A DNA stretch of 64,000 nt from contig NC_053142.1 in assembly GCF_016808335.1 (NCBI RefSeq), forward strand, positions 52,593,108 through 52,657,107, read 5' to 3'. The position numbers and the translations under genes are program-made. The notes under the pieces were generated by a model. It did not search any database. It worked only from the letters and a program-made list of their open reading frames with translations, and had not been told where the DNA came from. Every line of letters begins with the position of its first letter. The first letter of the stretch is position 1. This document shows positions 33,318 to 45,917 of this stretch, one piece after another. The stretch comes from Panicum virgatum. Taxonomy: Eukaryota; Streptophyta; Magnoliopsida; Poales; Poaceae.

Positions 33318-34647
33318 TCAAAATATAGATATTTTACTGTGGAAGATAGTTTCTTGATACACCATCTTAAGAAAAAGAAATTCTCTGCGGCGATGCCGCA
33401 TGACGTATCCATATGACACCGCCCAAGATGGGGAGTTTCGCGTCGTCCGAGCGCTGCGATCGGCTTGCACCACCAGGAGAGCCGAGCTCTCCGGCCATGA
33501 TCAATTAGGCTGGGCGTCGGTGTTCCACCCGCGCTCGTCCGTTCCGTAGACAGCCCCGTCAAAAATGGATCCGGCCATACAGCTTCTAGACGCTTGAAGA
33601 ATTCTGCCGCTGCCAGCAAGTGTCATCCAGCGAGCGCTTGGCAAGGCTGCTCGCTGCTCGGCGCGGGTTCATATCCGGGAATAGTGTTTCCTTATTTAAA
33701 TCTGCAGTCTCTCACGCGTGGAGCTACAAAGGGATGTGACGCGCTCGTCGCCTACGAAATCTTCCGGTGATCTCGAGAAGGACGCGGTCTTCGTTTCTGA
33801 ATGTAGTTGTAGGGCTGTTTGTACGTGTATAGTAGTGTGAGTGAGGTGTGCATGTATAGGATAGGTGTACGTATACATATATGAACAGATACTATAGCTG
33901 CACCTAGAGCTGTACCTAGATGAGAGCCATAAAAAAAAAGTGTCATCCACGGAAAATTCTATTGCTGGACATTCGTATGCAGTGCTGGGAACATGGTTCG
34001 ATCCCCACTGCCATCAATAACGCCCACGGTCGAGCATGACACCGTCGCCGTGATTGCATCCACACTCACCGTGGAGTCAGCAGCAGCTGCCGAGATCGCA
34101 CCATCGACGCCGTCATCGGCTCCGGCCATGGAGATGCCACCAAATTCAACCATGTCGCCATCGGAGGTGGCCGAAGACATGGCACCTCAGGATCTGCTAA
34201 CTGATCAAGTAGTCCAAAACTAGCAAATAGCACTCAGGATCGCTGGCTTGCTGGAGACCAACGAGCTTGTCAGGTTTGCTATAGACTTACGGATGAGCGA
34301 TGTGCTACCCAGCTCAACTATGAAGAACGACCTAGCGGCTGGCGGCGTCTGCAAGCTTTGGGGCTTCCATCCAGTTCACGAGAAGGGATCAGGTCGATTT
34401 ATTTGGAAGCTCTGTGGAGCCGGCTTGATGGCAGGCTGTAATGTCCCGTGGCCGCGAATCAGATCACGCCGTGAGAAACATACAAGAGGAGTCGGATTCG
34501 GAAGAGAAGCGGGCAGGGCGGAGGACCCTGACGCCGGCAACCCAGGGTTGTGTTCTTCACAAGCAAAATGATAATGTCTCAGTACAGCATCTCTGGGTAA
34601 TATATCCCCACCACACTCACACCACCAACATTAGAAGAAAAAATAGT
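33318..34647. other. Intergenic, no recognised gene
   Basis: Mixed composition. An open frame at 33993-34223 (+) is Ser/Thr/Ala-rich with no domain, and another at 34248-34571 is unremarkable. I see no splice sites, repeats or family matches that support either as a gene. Confidence 0.4.
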
Positions 34648-34652
34648 AATGT

Positions 34653-35526
34653 TGTGAGCATCTAGGCCCTCAAGGTATGTTTCGGTGATTAATGACAATC
34701 ATTATTGTGACTAATGAGTTTGTGCAGCTTAATAGATCATTATCGCTCATTTGGTCATATGTCAAAAGAGGCCCCTCAATTTCATTATTCAAAAAGGCGA
34801 TCTCGGTTTTCAACTCAATTATATAACAAGACTAAGGAACTTTCTAGTCCTAAGTGTCGTAAGGTTGAGAAGGACACTTAGGTTAGTATAGGTTTTATAG
34901 TTTTATAGTGATCGCACTATTAAGAGGGGTTAAGGCCAAGTAACTTGAGCATGGACATGGTCAATCAAAAATGGATGCACACTATGGTCACTCAGGTTCC
35001 TAGAAGTTCAAATAAGTGGTTTTCAACTTATATCTCAAGAATATTTGGATTTCATTCAAGACTCAAATCAGAAAAGGCAAAATCAGGAAAAAGTCTATAC
35101 ACCGGTTTAACCGACGCTCTCATTTTCCTATACGTCGGTTAAACGAAGTCAGCAGAGTCTGGACAAGTCAATACACCGGTTAAACCGACGTGTTTGAATT
35201 TAACGTCGGTGCATTAGTCCAGAGTTGGTTTTTCCAGGGTGTTTCAAGTTCTATACACCGGTTAAACCGACGATGTTTGAATCAAGACATCGGTGCAATT
35301 GACCAGTGAGATGGTTTTTCAAAGGATTTCAGAAGTTGTACTCACCGGTTAAACCGACGATAGTTTTGAGTTAACATCGGTGCAGTTGTCCAGAGACTTG
35401 GTTTTTCAGTTGATCAGTGGACAACTACACTAACCGGTTAAACCGATGATACGTCGGTTAATCTGCCCAAGTTGTAACGGCTAGTTTTCAGAAGGGGCAG
35501 TTTACATTCATCGGTTAAACCGACGC
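34653..35526 (+). repeat. Truncated 5' LTR of the SIRE element
   Basis: Matches the first 874 bp of the 3' LTR (44235-45108), starting TGTGAGCATC and ending within CCGACGC. It lacks the TATA-containing last 804 bp. It carries many ACCGGTTAAACCGACG copies. Confidence 0.93.
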
Positions 35527-38500
35527 CTCACTTCGAGGGCAAGAACTTTGCTTATTGGAAAGTTCGCATGGCCACATACCTTGATGCGATTGCCCCCGAA
35601 GTGTGGTTGGCAACTAAGACCGGGTTCACCGGAACTCCCACCACCGAACAACTAAAGTGGAATGCTAAGGCTAGAAATGCAATTTTCGAAGCCATTAGTG
35701 AGGAAGTCTTTGCTAGAGTAAATGGCATAGGACTTAGCAAGTGATATATGGAAAGAGCTAATTGAAATTCATGAAGGCTCCACAAAAGTCCGTGAACAAA
35801 AATATCACTTGTTTAGAGCAAAGTATGATTCTTTTAAGATGCTTGCTCATGAAAATTGCAATGATATGTATTCCCGCTTGAATGTCATTGTCAAGGACAT
35901 TAATGCTCTTGAAGTTTCTAAAATGGACAGTGGCTCCATCAACCGCAAGATTCTCATGCTCCTTCCGAAGCCCAAGTATAATATTATCAATGCTATGCTT
36001 CAAAAGGAGAATCTTAATACAATGGAAGTAGGAGAGCTTGTGGGCGAAATTCGCGCTCATGAAATGAGTATCCTTGGTATGTCCGAAGAAATAACAACAA
36101 GCAAATCAATTGCTCTCAAAACCAAGGCCAACAAGCACCGCAAGCTCAAGATGGTCAAGCAAGAATCTAGCTCAAGCAATGAAGAAGAAGATCATCATGA
36201 AAGTTCATCCGATAATAAAGAAGATGGGGAACTTGCTCTCATGATGAGAAAGTTCATACGCTTGAGCGATAAGATAAACAAGAAGGGTTACAACTTTGAC
36301 CCAAAAAGAAGGATGTTCCGGTATAGGGAAGATGTCAAGTACAAAACATGCTACAATTGTGGGGAAAAAGGACACATCTCTCCCGATTGCCCCAAGCCGG
36401 ACAAGAGAAAGAAGGACAACAAAGGCAAACATCGCCATGATTCAAGCGATGATGAAGAGGATGAGAAGAAAAACAAGAACAAGAAGCTTGGGAAGAAGAA
36501 GAGCCATGACAAAAAGACCAAGCTCTTCCCAAAGAAGAAAGGGCACACCAAGAGAAGTTTCTTGGTGGAAAAACAAGAGTGGGTGACCGATGTCTCATCA
36601 AGCGAAGATTCAAGTGATGAAGAAGACATAGTCACCATCGCCCTCACAAATGAAGAACCATCGCTACCTCCACCTCCAATGTGCCTCATGGCCAAAGGTA
36701 ACTCTAAGGTGAACTACAAAGCCGGTGGAAAACATTGGGTACTTGATAGCGGTTGCTCTCAACATATGACCGGCAATGATAGTATGTTCACCACTCTTGA
36801 AGACCCGGGCGATCATGAACATGTCACCTATGGTGATAACTCAAGGGGAAAAGTTTTAGGTTTGGGTAGAATAGCAATTTCTAAATATTTATCTATTTCT
36901 AATGTCTTGTTTGTAGAAGCACTTAGTTTTAATCTCATTTCTATTGCTCAATTGTGTGATCTTGGACTAACGTGTGCCTTTGACAAGAATGGTGTTGTAG
37001 TAACTCATGAAAAAGACAAGTCATTGGTATTCACGGGTTTAGGCATGGCAACATTTACTTGGTGGATTTCTCTTCAAAGCAAATAACCACCATGACATGC
37101 CTATTCACCAAGTCTTCTCTTGGGTGGCTTTGGCATAGAAGAATTGCTCATATCGGCATGAGCAACCTCAAGAAAGCCCACAAGAGAGGGATGATCACCG
37201 GCTTGAAGGATGTCACCTTTGACAAGAACAACCTATGTAGTGCATGTCAAGACGGAAAGCAAGTTGCAACACATCATCCCATCAAGACGATGTTGTCTAA
37301 CTCTATGCCGCTCGAGCTACTTCACATGGATCTCTTTGGTCCAACTACATACAAGAGCATTGGTGGTAACCTCTATTGCCTAATAATTGTTGATGATTTT
37401 TCACGTTACACTTGGGTTATGTTTCTAGGCGATAAGGGTGAAACTCCAGAACTCTTCAAGACATTTGCAAGAAGGGCTCAAAGGGAGTACAACTCCCCAA
37501 TTGTGAAGATCCGGAGTGACAACGGCACCGAGTTTAGGAACATGAGAATTGAAGAATGGTGCGATGAAGAGGGTGTCAAGCATGAGTTCTCCGCCACCTA
37601 CACGCCTCAACAAAATGGAGTGGTGGAGAGAAAGAACAAGACATTGATCACTCTAGCAAGAGCAATGTTGGATGACTATGGCACGTCCGAGAAATTTTGG
37701 GCGGAAGCAATCAACACGGCGTGCCATGCGTCCAACCGGGTGTATCTCCACCGACTCCTCAAGAAGACGCCATATGAACTCCTCACCGGAAAGAAGCCAA
37801 ACATCTCCTACTTTCGAATCTTTGGTTGCAAATGCTTCATCTATAAGAAGAAAAGGCTCGGTAAGTTTGAAAGTAGATGTGATGAAGGATTCTTTCTTGG
37901 TTATGTATCAAACTCCAAAGCATATAGAGTATTCAATCAAACCTCCGGGTTAGTTGAAGAAACATGTGATGTGGATTTTGATGAATCTAATGGCTCCCAA
38001 GAGGAGGTTGTTGGCTATGACATTGTAGGTGATGACGAGATTGATGAAGCTTTAAAAAATATGTCCATTGGGGATATCAAGCCGGAAGAGGTGCATGAAG
38101 GCAATGATCAAGGGGGGGACCTTCCTCATCTACACCAAGCACCTCTACGGCACCCCAAGTGGATGAAGATCAAGAAAAAGATGATCCACAACCTCAAGAA
38201 AATGTGCCAACACCAACACCCCAAGTTCAAGAACAAGAAGAGCAAAACGTTCCACCACAAGCACAAGTCACCCATGATCCACCCCAACAAGCATCCACAC
38301 AAGTACCGCTAGTGAAGCATGGTCGCATCTCCAAGGATCATCCAATTGGTCAAATCATTGGTAGTCCTTCCAAGGGAGTAAGAACTCGCTCCAAGCATGC
38401 TTCATTTTGCGAATATTACTCGTTTGTTTCTTGTATTGAACCCACTAGCATAGAGGAAGCTCTTGAGGACTCGGATTGGGTGATGGCCATGCAAGAAGAA

Positions 38501-39973
38501 TTAAACAACTTCACCCGCAATGAAGTTTGGGTCCTCGAAGCTCCTCCGAAAGACAAGAACATCATCGGCACCAAGTGGGTCTTTCGAAACAAGCAAGATG
38601 AACATGGGGTGGTGATACGCAACAAAGCAAGACTTGTGGCAAAAGGGTTTTCTCAAGTCGAAGGTTTGGATTTTGGTGAAACTTTTGCTCCGGTCGCAAG
38701 ACTTGAAGCTATCCGCATCCTTCTTGCTTACTCTTCACATCATAACATTAAGTTGTATCAAATGGATGTCAAAAGTGCTTTCTTAAATGGCGTAATTAAC
38801 GAAGTTGTTTATGTTGAGCAACCTCCCGGGTTTGAAGATCCGAGGAATCCTAATCATGTTTATAGGTTGCACAAGGCACTCTATGGGCTCAAACAAGCTC
38901 CAAGGGCTTGGTATGAGAGGCTTCGTGACTTCCCAATCATGCAAGGCTTCAAGATCGGGAGGGTGGACACCACATTGTTCACAAAAGATGTCAACGGGGA
39001 TCTTTTCATTTGTCAAATTTATGTTGACGATATTATTTTTGGCTCAACTAACGATTCACTAAGCCATGAGTTTGCTAACATGATGTCTAGGGAATTCGAG
39101 ATGTCCATGATTGGCGAATTGACCTTCTTCCTTGGTTTTCAAGTCAAACAAATGAAGGAAGGGACATTCATCCATCAAGAAAAGTATACTAAAGATATCT
39201 TGAAGAAGTTCAAGATGGATGAGTGCAAGCCAATCAAGACACCCATGGCAACCAATGGGCATCTCGACTTGGATGTGGACGGTAAATCGGTTGATCAATC
39301 CCTCTATCGTTCTATGATAGGGTCTTTGCTTTACCTTACAGCATCTAGGCCCGATATAATGTTTAGTGTGTGCTTATGTGCCCGCTTTCAAGCTAACCCA
39401 AAGGAATCACACCTCTCGGCTGTGAATAGGATCCTTCGGTATCTCAAGCACACCCCTAGCATAGGCTTGTGGTACCCCAAAGGCGCTAGCTTAGATCTCT
39501 TGGGATACTCGGATTCGGATTTTGCCGGAAGCCGTGTGGATCGCAAGAGTACCTCCAGGGGTTGCCACTTGCTTGGGCGTTCTCTAGTTTCTTGGTCAAG
39601 TAAGAAGCAAAATTATGTGGCTTTGTCCACCGCGGAAGCGGAATATATAGCGGCCGGTGCATGTTGTGCCCAAATCCTATATATGAAGCAAACCCTTTTG
39701 GACTTTGGTGTGAAACTAGATAGAATCTCACTCCTTTGTGACAATGAAAGTGTCATAAAAATTGCCAAGAATCCGGTTCAACACTCTCGCACAAAGCACA
39801 TTGATATTCGCCATCACTTCTTGCGTGATCACAAAGCCAAAGGAGACATATCTCTTCAAGGTGTGAGATCCGAGGAGCAATTGGCGGATATTTTCACAAA
39901 ACCTTTAGACGAGAGTACCTTTGTTAGGCTAAGGAATGAACTTAATGTGTTAGATACAGCAAACGTCATGTAA
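35527..39973 (+). pseudogene. SIRE gag-pol, 5' truncated and frame-broken
   Basis: Gag begins mid-domain (FEGKNFAYWKVRMATYL), has a frame change near 35728, then runs through a CCHC knuckle (CYNCGEKGHISPDC, near 36350). Protease motif is LDSGCSQHM (near 36735). A frame change near 37040 precedes the GAG-pre-integrase zinc region (HRRIAHIG...CSACQ) and the integrase core, with D in MDLFGP, D in RSDNGTEF and E in QQNGVVERKNK. A third change lies in a G7 run at 38112-38118. RT follows with [14 protein letters not shown] (near 39010), then copia RNase H ([25 protein letters not shown]), ending at TAA 39971. Each domain is well preserved, so decay is recent. Homopolymer sites could also be sequencing errors. 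Confidence 0.9.
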
Positions 39974-41372
39974 GTTGCCATGTCATATAGAAAAATGCAT
40001 ACATATAGGACACTTGTCTAACCATGGTAAGATAGTGATGAGCAAGGATTTAGCTTGAGGTGGTGGTCCACTTGTTTTCCTCTAGGCTTGTAGAAAGGCT
40101 CATCATGAAGAAGCTTCCCGTGGGTTCAAACTTGACAAGTAGAATTTAAATTCTTGCTATGCATTTCTTGTCATATAGATGTGCACTTCATGTTTATCCT
40201 TACTTTCGCATGTGGTTGTAGCTTGCATTATCATTGCATGCGTAAGGGTCACAAAGGAGATCACTTGATGAAAATGAGACTTGCTTCATATACAAGATCT
40301 TAATTCATGAAAAGTGAAAAGAGCAAAGTGTTAGGTGCGTTATTGCCTAGTGAGCAATGTCATGATGAGTTTGAAGCTTTCTATCTTCAATATTCCTATG
40401 ACATGGCTCATACATTTTATTTGGCGTTTTGTCTCTCTTGCGGTTTTTACTTGTGTTTGAAAAGAAAATTATTTAAGCTAGTGTGCTATCCTATTTATTT
40501 TGAGGGGTAAAGTCGCCTATGCAAGTCCATTAACTTGAGTTTATTTGAATCTTATAAGTTTATTGGACTTAGCATAGAAGTGTGAGTTGAGTGAAGGTTT
40601 TTTGGGTTCACCGGTTAAACCGACGCTTAAAAGGTTTTAACTCATCGGTTTAACCGGCGTTACTAAGTTTTCAGCCTCAGCTCAGTCAAACCAGGCGTTT
40701 AACCGGCGTATACAAACGTGACAGCATCGGATCAACCGGTGAACGTAACACAGTTTTGACCGGTCAATCAACCGGTGTTAGCAGCAATCAACCGGCGAGT
40801 TCAAATTGCATTTCGTCGGTTCAACCGGCGTTCAGATGGATTTCTGCAGGAGTCTCGGGTGAACTAAACCGACACAATCAACCGGCGTTCGAACCCTATG
40901 CGTCGGATCGACCGGCGTTAAGGAAATTTGCGGGGTCCACATGTCATATATATCTCTCTCACCCGCGCACGCTGGCCCTTTCTCTGTTCTTCCTTCACGC
41001 CGCCACACCGCCTTCGCCGTTCCACGCCGCCGCCGCCGCCCGCTCCACTTGCCGCCGGCCCGAGCCATCGCCACCGCACGCCATCCTCGCCGCCACGCGC
41101 CCTCACCGCAGCGCATCCAGCACTGCCCGCGTGCGCCACCCACCTGTGCCGCCCGAGCGCGCCTCCACCGCCACGCACCGCCGTGTGTCTCCGCGCCGCC
41201 CCCACGCGCTCAGAGCCGCAGCTCCCACACGATGAGCAGCCCACGCCGCCGCGCCTCCACTCTTTCTCACGCCGCAGCCGCCGCCGCTTCGCTCACGCAA
41301 ACTGTTCGAGGGTTTGCCCGAGCCGCTTTTTCGCACCGCTCACGCACCACGTTCTAGCCTTCGCTAGACGAG
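39974..41372 (+). other. SIRE spacer with CCGGTTAAACCG-type motif cluster
   Basis: Non-coding region between pol and the third ORF. At 40605-40925 there are about eight copies of a short motif of the form (T/C)CGGTT(A/C)AACCGGCG or ACCGGTTAAACCGACG, the same words as in the LTRs. From 40950 to 41350 it becomes C-rich and carries meaningless open frames on both strands. Confidence 0.65.
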
Positions 41373-43929
41373 ATGGGTCGCGAGAAGAGGAAAGGGAAGG
41401 AAGTCGTTGTGGAGAAGCCCGTCCGCAAGCGGACTCGCGCAGAGCGAGAGGCCGAGAGGGCCGAGATGGTGGCCAAGGCCGCCGAGGAGCAGGCGTCAGG
41501 CCGTGCTCGCCCGTTCGCGATCAGGGATCCGCCAGCCAGGGGCAGGGGGAGAGGCCGAGGTATGGGACGAGTCAGAGGTGCCAGGGCCACTACACAGCAG
41601 ACTTAGGGTGATACGTCTGAGGGAGAGCCGACAGCTGCAGAGTCAGATCACTCAGCTTCAGATTCAGATGCAGCGCAGTCTGAGCAGTCGCAGGGGCAGG
41701 GCACACAGGAGTCACGTACTCTACGACGGTCTAGCCGCACTCGGCAGACGTCCCCAGCAGCAGAGACTTCGCCAGCGATCGAGCGTCGCACTGGACCGAG
41801 GACGCGAGGAGGTCACCAGCCACAGGAGCCTCGCAGGTCCGCAGCAGCAGCAGCTCGTAGAGCCGAGGCCCTAGAGGCCGAGCGCGCAGTGTTCTGTATG
41901 GACACTGTTGTGCGTCTGGAGCCAGGTGTGCTGCTCCAGAACTTGACCAAGGCCAATGCGGCGAAGGTCAAGAGGCTCAGGTGGAGTGTTCAGGAGGAGA
42001 ACTGGTTCCCCGTGACCCGTGACAACAGGGTCGACCGTAGGTTCTGGACGCTTCTTCAGGCCAGTTTCTACGAGACCTACCAGAGGCAGGGCTACAGGAT
42101 CTTTCCGCACAGAGTGCTTGACTGGGTGTCACTGAGGACAGCCGCGGGGGAGTAGACGTCAGAGAGCACTTCGCTCACTTCAGGGGCCTGCCCAGATTAC
42201 TCCAGATAGAGCAGAACAGATACATAGAGGACTGGGTCAGAGTGTTCTACGCCACAGCCTGGATCGCTCCTGAGCGCAGAGCAGTACACTTCGTGTTTGG
42301 AGGCCAGGTCTTTGGTCTGTCCAGGGCGACTATAGCAGGGATTCTCGGAGTTGACTTGGTTGACGTCTCCCTGCACGAGATGGTTTACGGAGATGCAGAT
42401 CCACCGCGCAGAGCCATGATTGGCGGGATTGCACCTTCTCACGAGGCGATCTCCCAATGCTTCCGCTAGCCGTTCCCTGCCTCCTACGCCAGAGTTCCCA
42501 GCCTGCTGACCCCAGAGGCATACGCAGTACACATGGCACTCCGGAGGACTTTGCTACCGAGGAGTGGCTACCCAGAGGGGTTTACAGGACTGCAGCAGCT
42601 CCTGCTTCTACACATTCTCACTCACGAGCCGTTTGACATAGTTGACTTTATTCTGGCTGAGATAGAGGATGTGATCACAGACGGGATCGGTGTGGTGCGA
42701 CAGTTTCCCTATGCGCACTGGATCAGCTATATATGTTCTATGATTGTGCCAGCAGAGTCACCCATCAGCGCTCCTTACCGTCACGATGAGGCCCCCAGGT
42801 TCCCTGTGTACCGACCCACTGCACCACAGGACAGGAGGAGGGGCAGACAGGCAGAGAGAGCTGCCATGGCACAGTTGTCCCCAGAGGCACAGGCCCGAGT
42901 GGCACAGGAGGATGAGGCACTGCTAGCTGCCGAGGCCCAGCTTCCCGGAGGAGATGATGAGATACACTGGTCTGAGCTTGAGTCAGACTCCTCCGAGGAC
43001 GTCGAGTACTTCCCTGCAGCAGCCCCAGCTAGTCACGACCACGAGGAAGGGGGGTCCAGAGAGCCAGCTCCAGAGTCAGCCGCTGCTGCTACAGTCTCTG
43101 AGTCCCAGGTGTCTCAGCCGTCCGAGCTCACCGCACTTCTACAGCAGCTCGTGACTCAGCAGAGAGAGGACCGGCTTGCACAGGAGGAGCCAGGAGAGCC
43201 CATGAGGCTCAGCTTGCTGCTATACAGAGGGAGGCCGCCCGAGAGCGGGCTGCGACCGAGGAGCGTTTTGTCGGGCTTATTGATAGAGTCTCTCAGAGGA
43301 CAGACGCTCAGTTCCAGCAGATGCAGCAGGGCATGATGGCGATGTTCGGGATGATCTCACAGCTTTACTCTCACACCGGACTCGCCCCGCAGCAGCCAGG
43401 ACAGCCAGGCCTTCAGGGTGTTGGAGCACCTCAGCTTGCCGTTACACCAGCTCCAGCCCCTACTGCAGCTCCAGCTACCTCAGCGACACCGGAGACCACG
43501 TTCTCGATGTCCGCATTACTTGGGTCTGCCGGTCGTCCACTCTTCTCACCACTGCCAGCGACATCACTCTTCCAGGAGTCTCCTTCAGCAGTGCAATCAG
43601 TCGCCCTCCCCGCTGTACCACAGACACTACCTTCAGGGGGAGGAGGAGAGGGTTCCTTGCTTCAGCAGTCGACACAGCCGGCAGCTTCAGCACTTACTAC
43701 TTCAGATATTGACACATCTTCTGCTGAGCTGGTTACTACTTCCACGGACCCTCTTCCAGGCAGTGCCAGCACGAGAGCCTCGACGACAGCTACACCTCCA
43801 GTCAGTTCAGATCCAGCAGGCAGTTCTGACCAGCAGCTCCCGTCCGTCACCGAGGGTACACCGTCCGACGACGACGACGACGATGACCCGGACCGTTTCC
43901 TCGCCGTACCACGACAGCCGGACCAGTAG
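41373..43929 (+). pseudogene. Third ORF of the SIRE element (env position), broken
   Basis: Starts ATG 41373 with a basic N-terminus (MGREKRKGKEVVVEKPVRKR) and an acidic Ser/Gln-rich stretch. A globular region (41880-42800: RIFPHRVLDWV, VFGGQVFGLSRATIAGILGV, EPFDIVDFILAEIE) resembles plant 'putative transposon protein' domains found in retroelement ORFs. A Gln/Glu-rich coiled-coil-like part and a Ser/Thr/Pro tail ending in DDDDDDDPDR follow. The frame is interrupted by TAG 41604, a frame change near 42120-42145, TAG 42467 and a frame change near 43199. No signal peptide or convincing membrane segment is visible, so 'env' describes position, not function. Confidence 0.7.
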
Positions 43930-44234
43930 CTCGCCTCTTTTGGTGCTTTGATGCCAAAGGGGGAGAGGGAGTTGGAGTCAGGGGGAGGGTAGAGTTAGAG
44001 AGAGCTCATAGTTATCAGGACTTTGATATTTTGTATCACATTTTGTGTTAATTCATGGATATGTACATTTGTCGTTTGAGTATGCTGTGGTTTGAGACAT
44101 ATCTATGGATTTCGTTTGAGCCGTTGAGCTCTTTGGTCCTTTTTTCGTGTTTGCTTGTGTTTATCTTGCTTTATCTTTCTCGCTCTCTCGTTATTTATGT
44201 TTGTGTTGTCATCAATCACCAAAAAGGGGGAGAT
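43930..44234 (+). promoter_or_regulatory. SIRE purine-rich tracts before the 3' LTR
   Basis: Two GGGGGAGA-type tracts: AAAGGGGGAGAGGGAG near 43958 and AAAAAGGGGGAGAT at 44221-44234, the latter touching the 3' LTR and so the likely polypurine tract. Duplicated tracts of this kind are usual in SIRE elements. Confidence 0.75.
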
Positions 44235-45912
44235 TGTGAGCATCTAGGCCCTCAAGGTATGTTTCGGTGATTAATGACAACCATTATTGTGACTAATGAG
44301 TTTGTGCAGCTTAATAGATCATTATCGCTCATTTGGTCATATGTCAAAAGAGGCCCCTCAATTTCATTATTCAAAAAGGCGATCTCGGTTTTCAACTCAA
44401 TTATATAACAAGACTAAGGAACTTTCTAGTCCTAAGTGTCGTAAGGTTGAGAAGGACACTTAGGTTAGTATAGGTTTTATAGTTTTGTAGTGATCGCACT
44501 ATTAAGAGGGCTTAAGGCCAAGTAACTTGAGCATGGACATGGTCAATCAAAAATGGATGCACACTATGGTCACTCAGGTTCCTAGAAGTTCAAATAAGTG
44601 GTTTTCAACTTATATTTCAAGAATATTTGGATTTCATTCAAGACTCAAATCAGAAAAGGCAAAATCAGGAAAAAGTCTATACACCGGTTTAACCGACGCT
44701 CTCATTTTCCTATACGTCGGTTAAACGAAGTCAGCAGAGTCTAGACAAGTCAATACACCGGTTAAACCGACGTGTTTGAATTTAACGTCGGTGCATTAGT
44801 CCAAAGTTGGTTTTTCCAGGGTGTTTCAAGTTCTATACACCGGTTAAACCGACGATGTTTGAATCAAGACGTCGGTGCAATTGACCAGTGAGATGGTTTT
44901 TCAAAGGATTTCAGAAGTTGTACTCACCGGTTAAACCGACGATAGTTTTGAGTTAACGTCGGTGCAGTTGTCCAGAGACTTGGTTTTTCAGTTGATCAGT
45001 GGACAACTACACTAACCGGTTAAACCGATGATACGTCGGTTAATCTGCCCAAGTTGTAACAGCTAGTTTTCAGAAGGGGCAGTTTACATTCATCGGTTAA
45101 ACCGACGCTGGCTATTGGAGGATCGTCGGATTAACCGGCGCTACGCAGTTTTCTGGCAGCTTTTCTCCAACGGTTCTATTCGTGTGAGCTGCCTATATAT
45201 ACCCCTCCAATGGGTCATTTTGCCTACTCTTAACACCAGGACACATTCACATACTTGTTCATTCAATCAATCAAGAAGCAAGACTAAGGACTTGAGTAGA
45301 GAGAAGTTTGTGTGCATCCGTTCTTGGTGATTGGTTCTTGCTCAAGTGAAGGCCCTAGCTTGTTACTCTTGGTGATTGGCATCACCTAGGCGATCTTGGT
45401 GATCGAGGTGTTTCTCGCGGAGCTTGCCAAGGATTGTGGGAGCCCGGAGAAGAAGATTGTACGTGGCTTGAGCTCCACCACGCCGGGATGGTGAACGGAG
45501 ACTCTTAGTGAGCGCCCAAGTCTCGGTGACATGGGAGGTGACAAGACTCTTAGTGAGTGTCACAATGTGGATTATGGGTGTGTGCCAACACATCGACACC
45601 ACGGGAAAAAAATCCGGTTGTCTCTTGCACTCTCTCTCATTTCAAGCACTTACTTTCATGCAATCTTTCATGTGCTTGACCTTAGAGATCATATCTTAGC
45701 TCTACCTTGCTTAGTTTCATATCTTAGTTAGCTTGTGTAGTTTGCTTTGTTTAGCCGGTTGGTGAATTGAGCCTTACTAGCTTTGCATAGGTTAAGATTG
45801 TTTTAACTATCATTGAGCCTTACTAGCTTTGCATAGGTTAAGATTGTTTTAACTATCTTAGAAATTCGAAAAATGCCCAATTCACCCCCCTCTTGGTCCA
45901 TCGATCCTTACA
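44235..45912 (+). repeat. 3' LTR of the SIRE element, 1678 bp
   Basis: Starts TGTGAGCATC after the purine tract and ends CCTTACA, followed by TSD AATGT. It has about a dozen CCGGTTAAACCGACG-type motifs in its first half (44680-45135), a TATATATA box at 45194-45201, and a near-identical 54 bp tandem duplication around 45765-45860. Confidence 0.93.
45194..45201 (+). promoter_or_regulatory. TATA box in the SIRE 3' LTR
   Basis: CTATATATACCCC lies downstream of the motif cluster. The matching part of the 5' LTR is deleted, so only the 3' LTR retains a core promoter, and it points into the flank. Confidence 0.7.
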
Positions 45913-45917
45913 AATGT

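Larger units (their letters stand above)
34653..45912 (+). mobile_element. SIRE-type Ty1/copia element, 5' deleted
   Basis: An 11.26 kb element flanked by AATGT on both sides (34648-34652 and 45913-45917). Integrase precedes RT, as in Ty1/copia. Very long LTRs, a long ORF after pol and GGGGGAGA purine tracts mark the SIRE/Maximus (Opie/Prem-2-like) group. The 5' LTR is cut at 35526 and fused to the middle of gag, so the LTR part equal to 45109-45912, the PBS and the gag start are missing. The intact target duplication shows the deletion came after insertion. The shared LTR part differs at about 9 of 874 sites by eye (about 1%). Confidence 0.92.

Noticed and set aside
33993..34571. Open frames between the clpP fragment and the SIRE element
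   Set aside because: Ser/Thr/Ala-rich or featureless, no splice sites or family.
40950..41350. Overlapping frames upstream of the third SIRE ORF
   Set aside because: Open on several frames because of C-rich sequence; the conserved ORF starts at ATG 41373.
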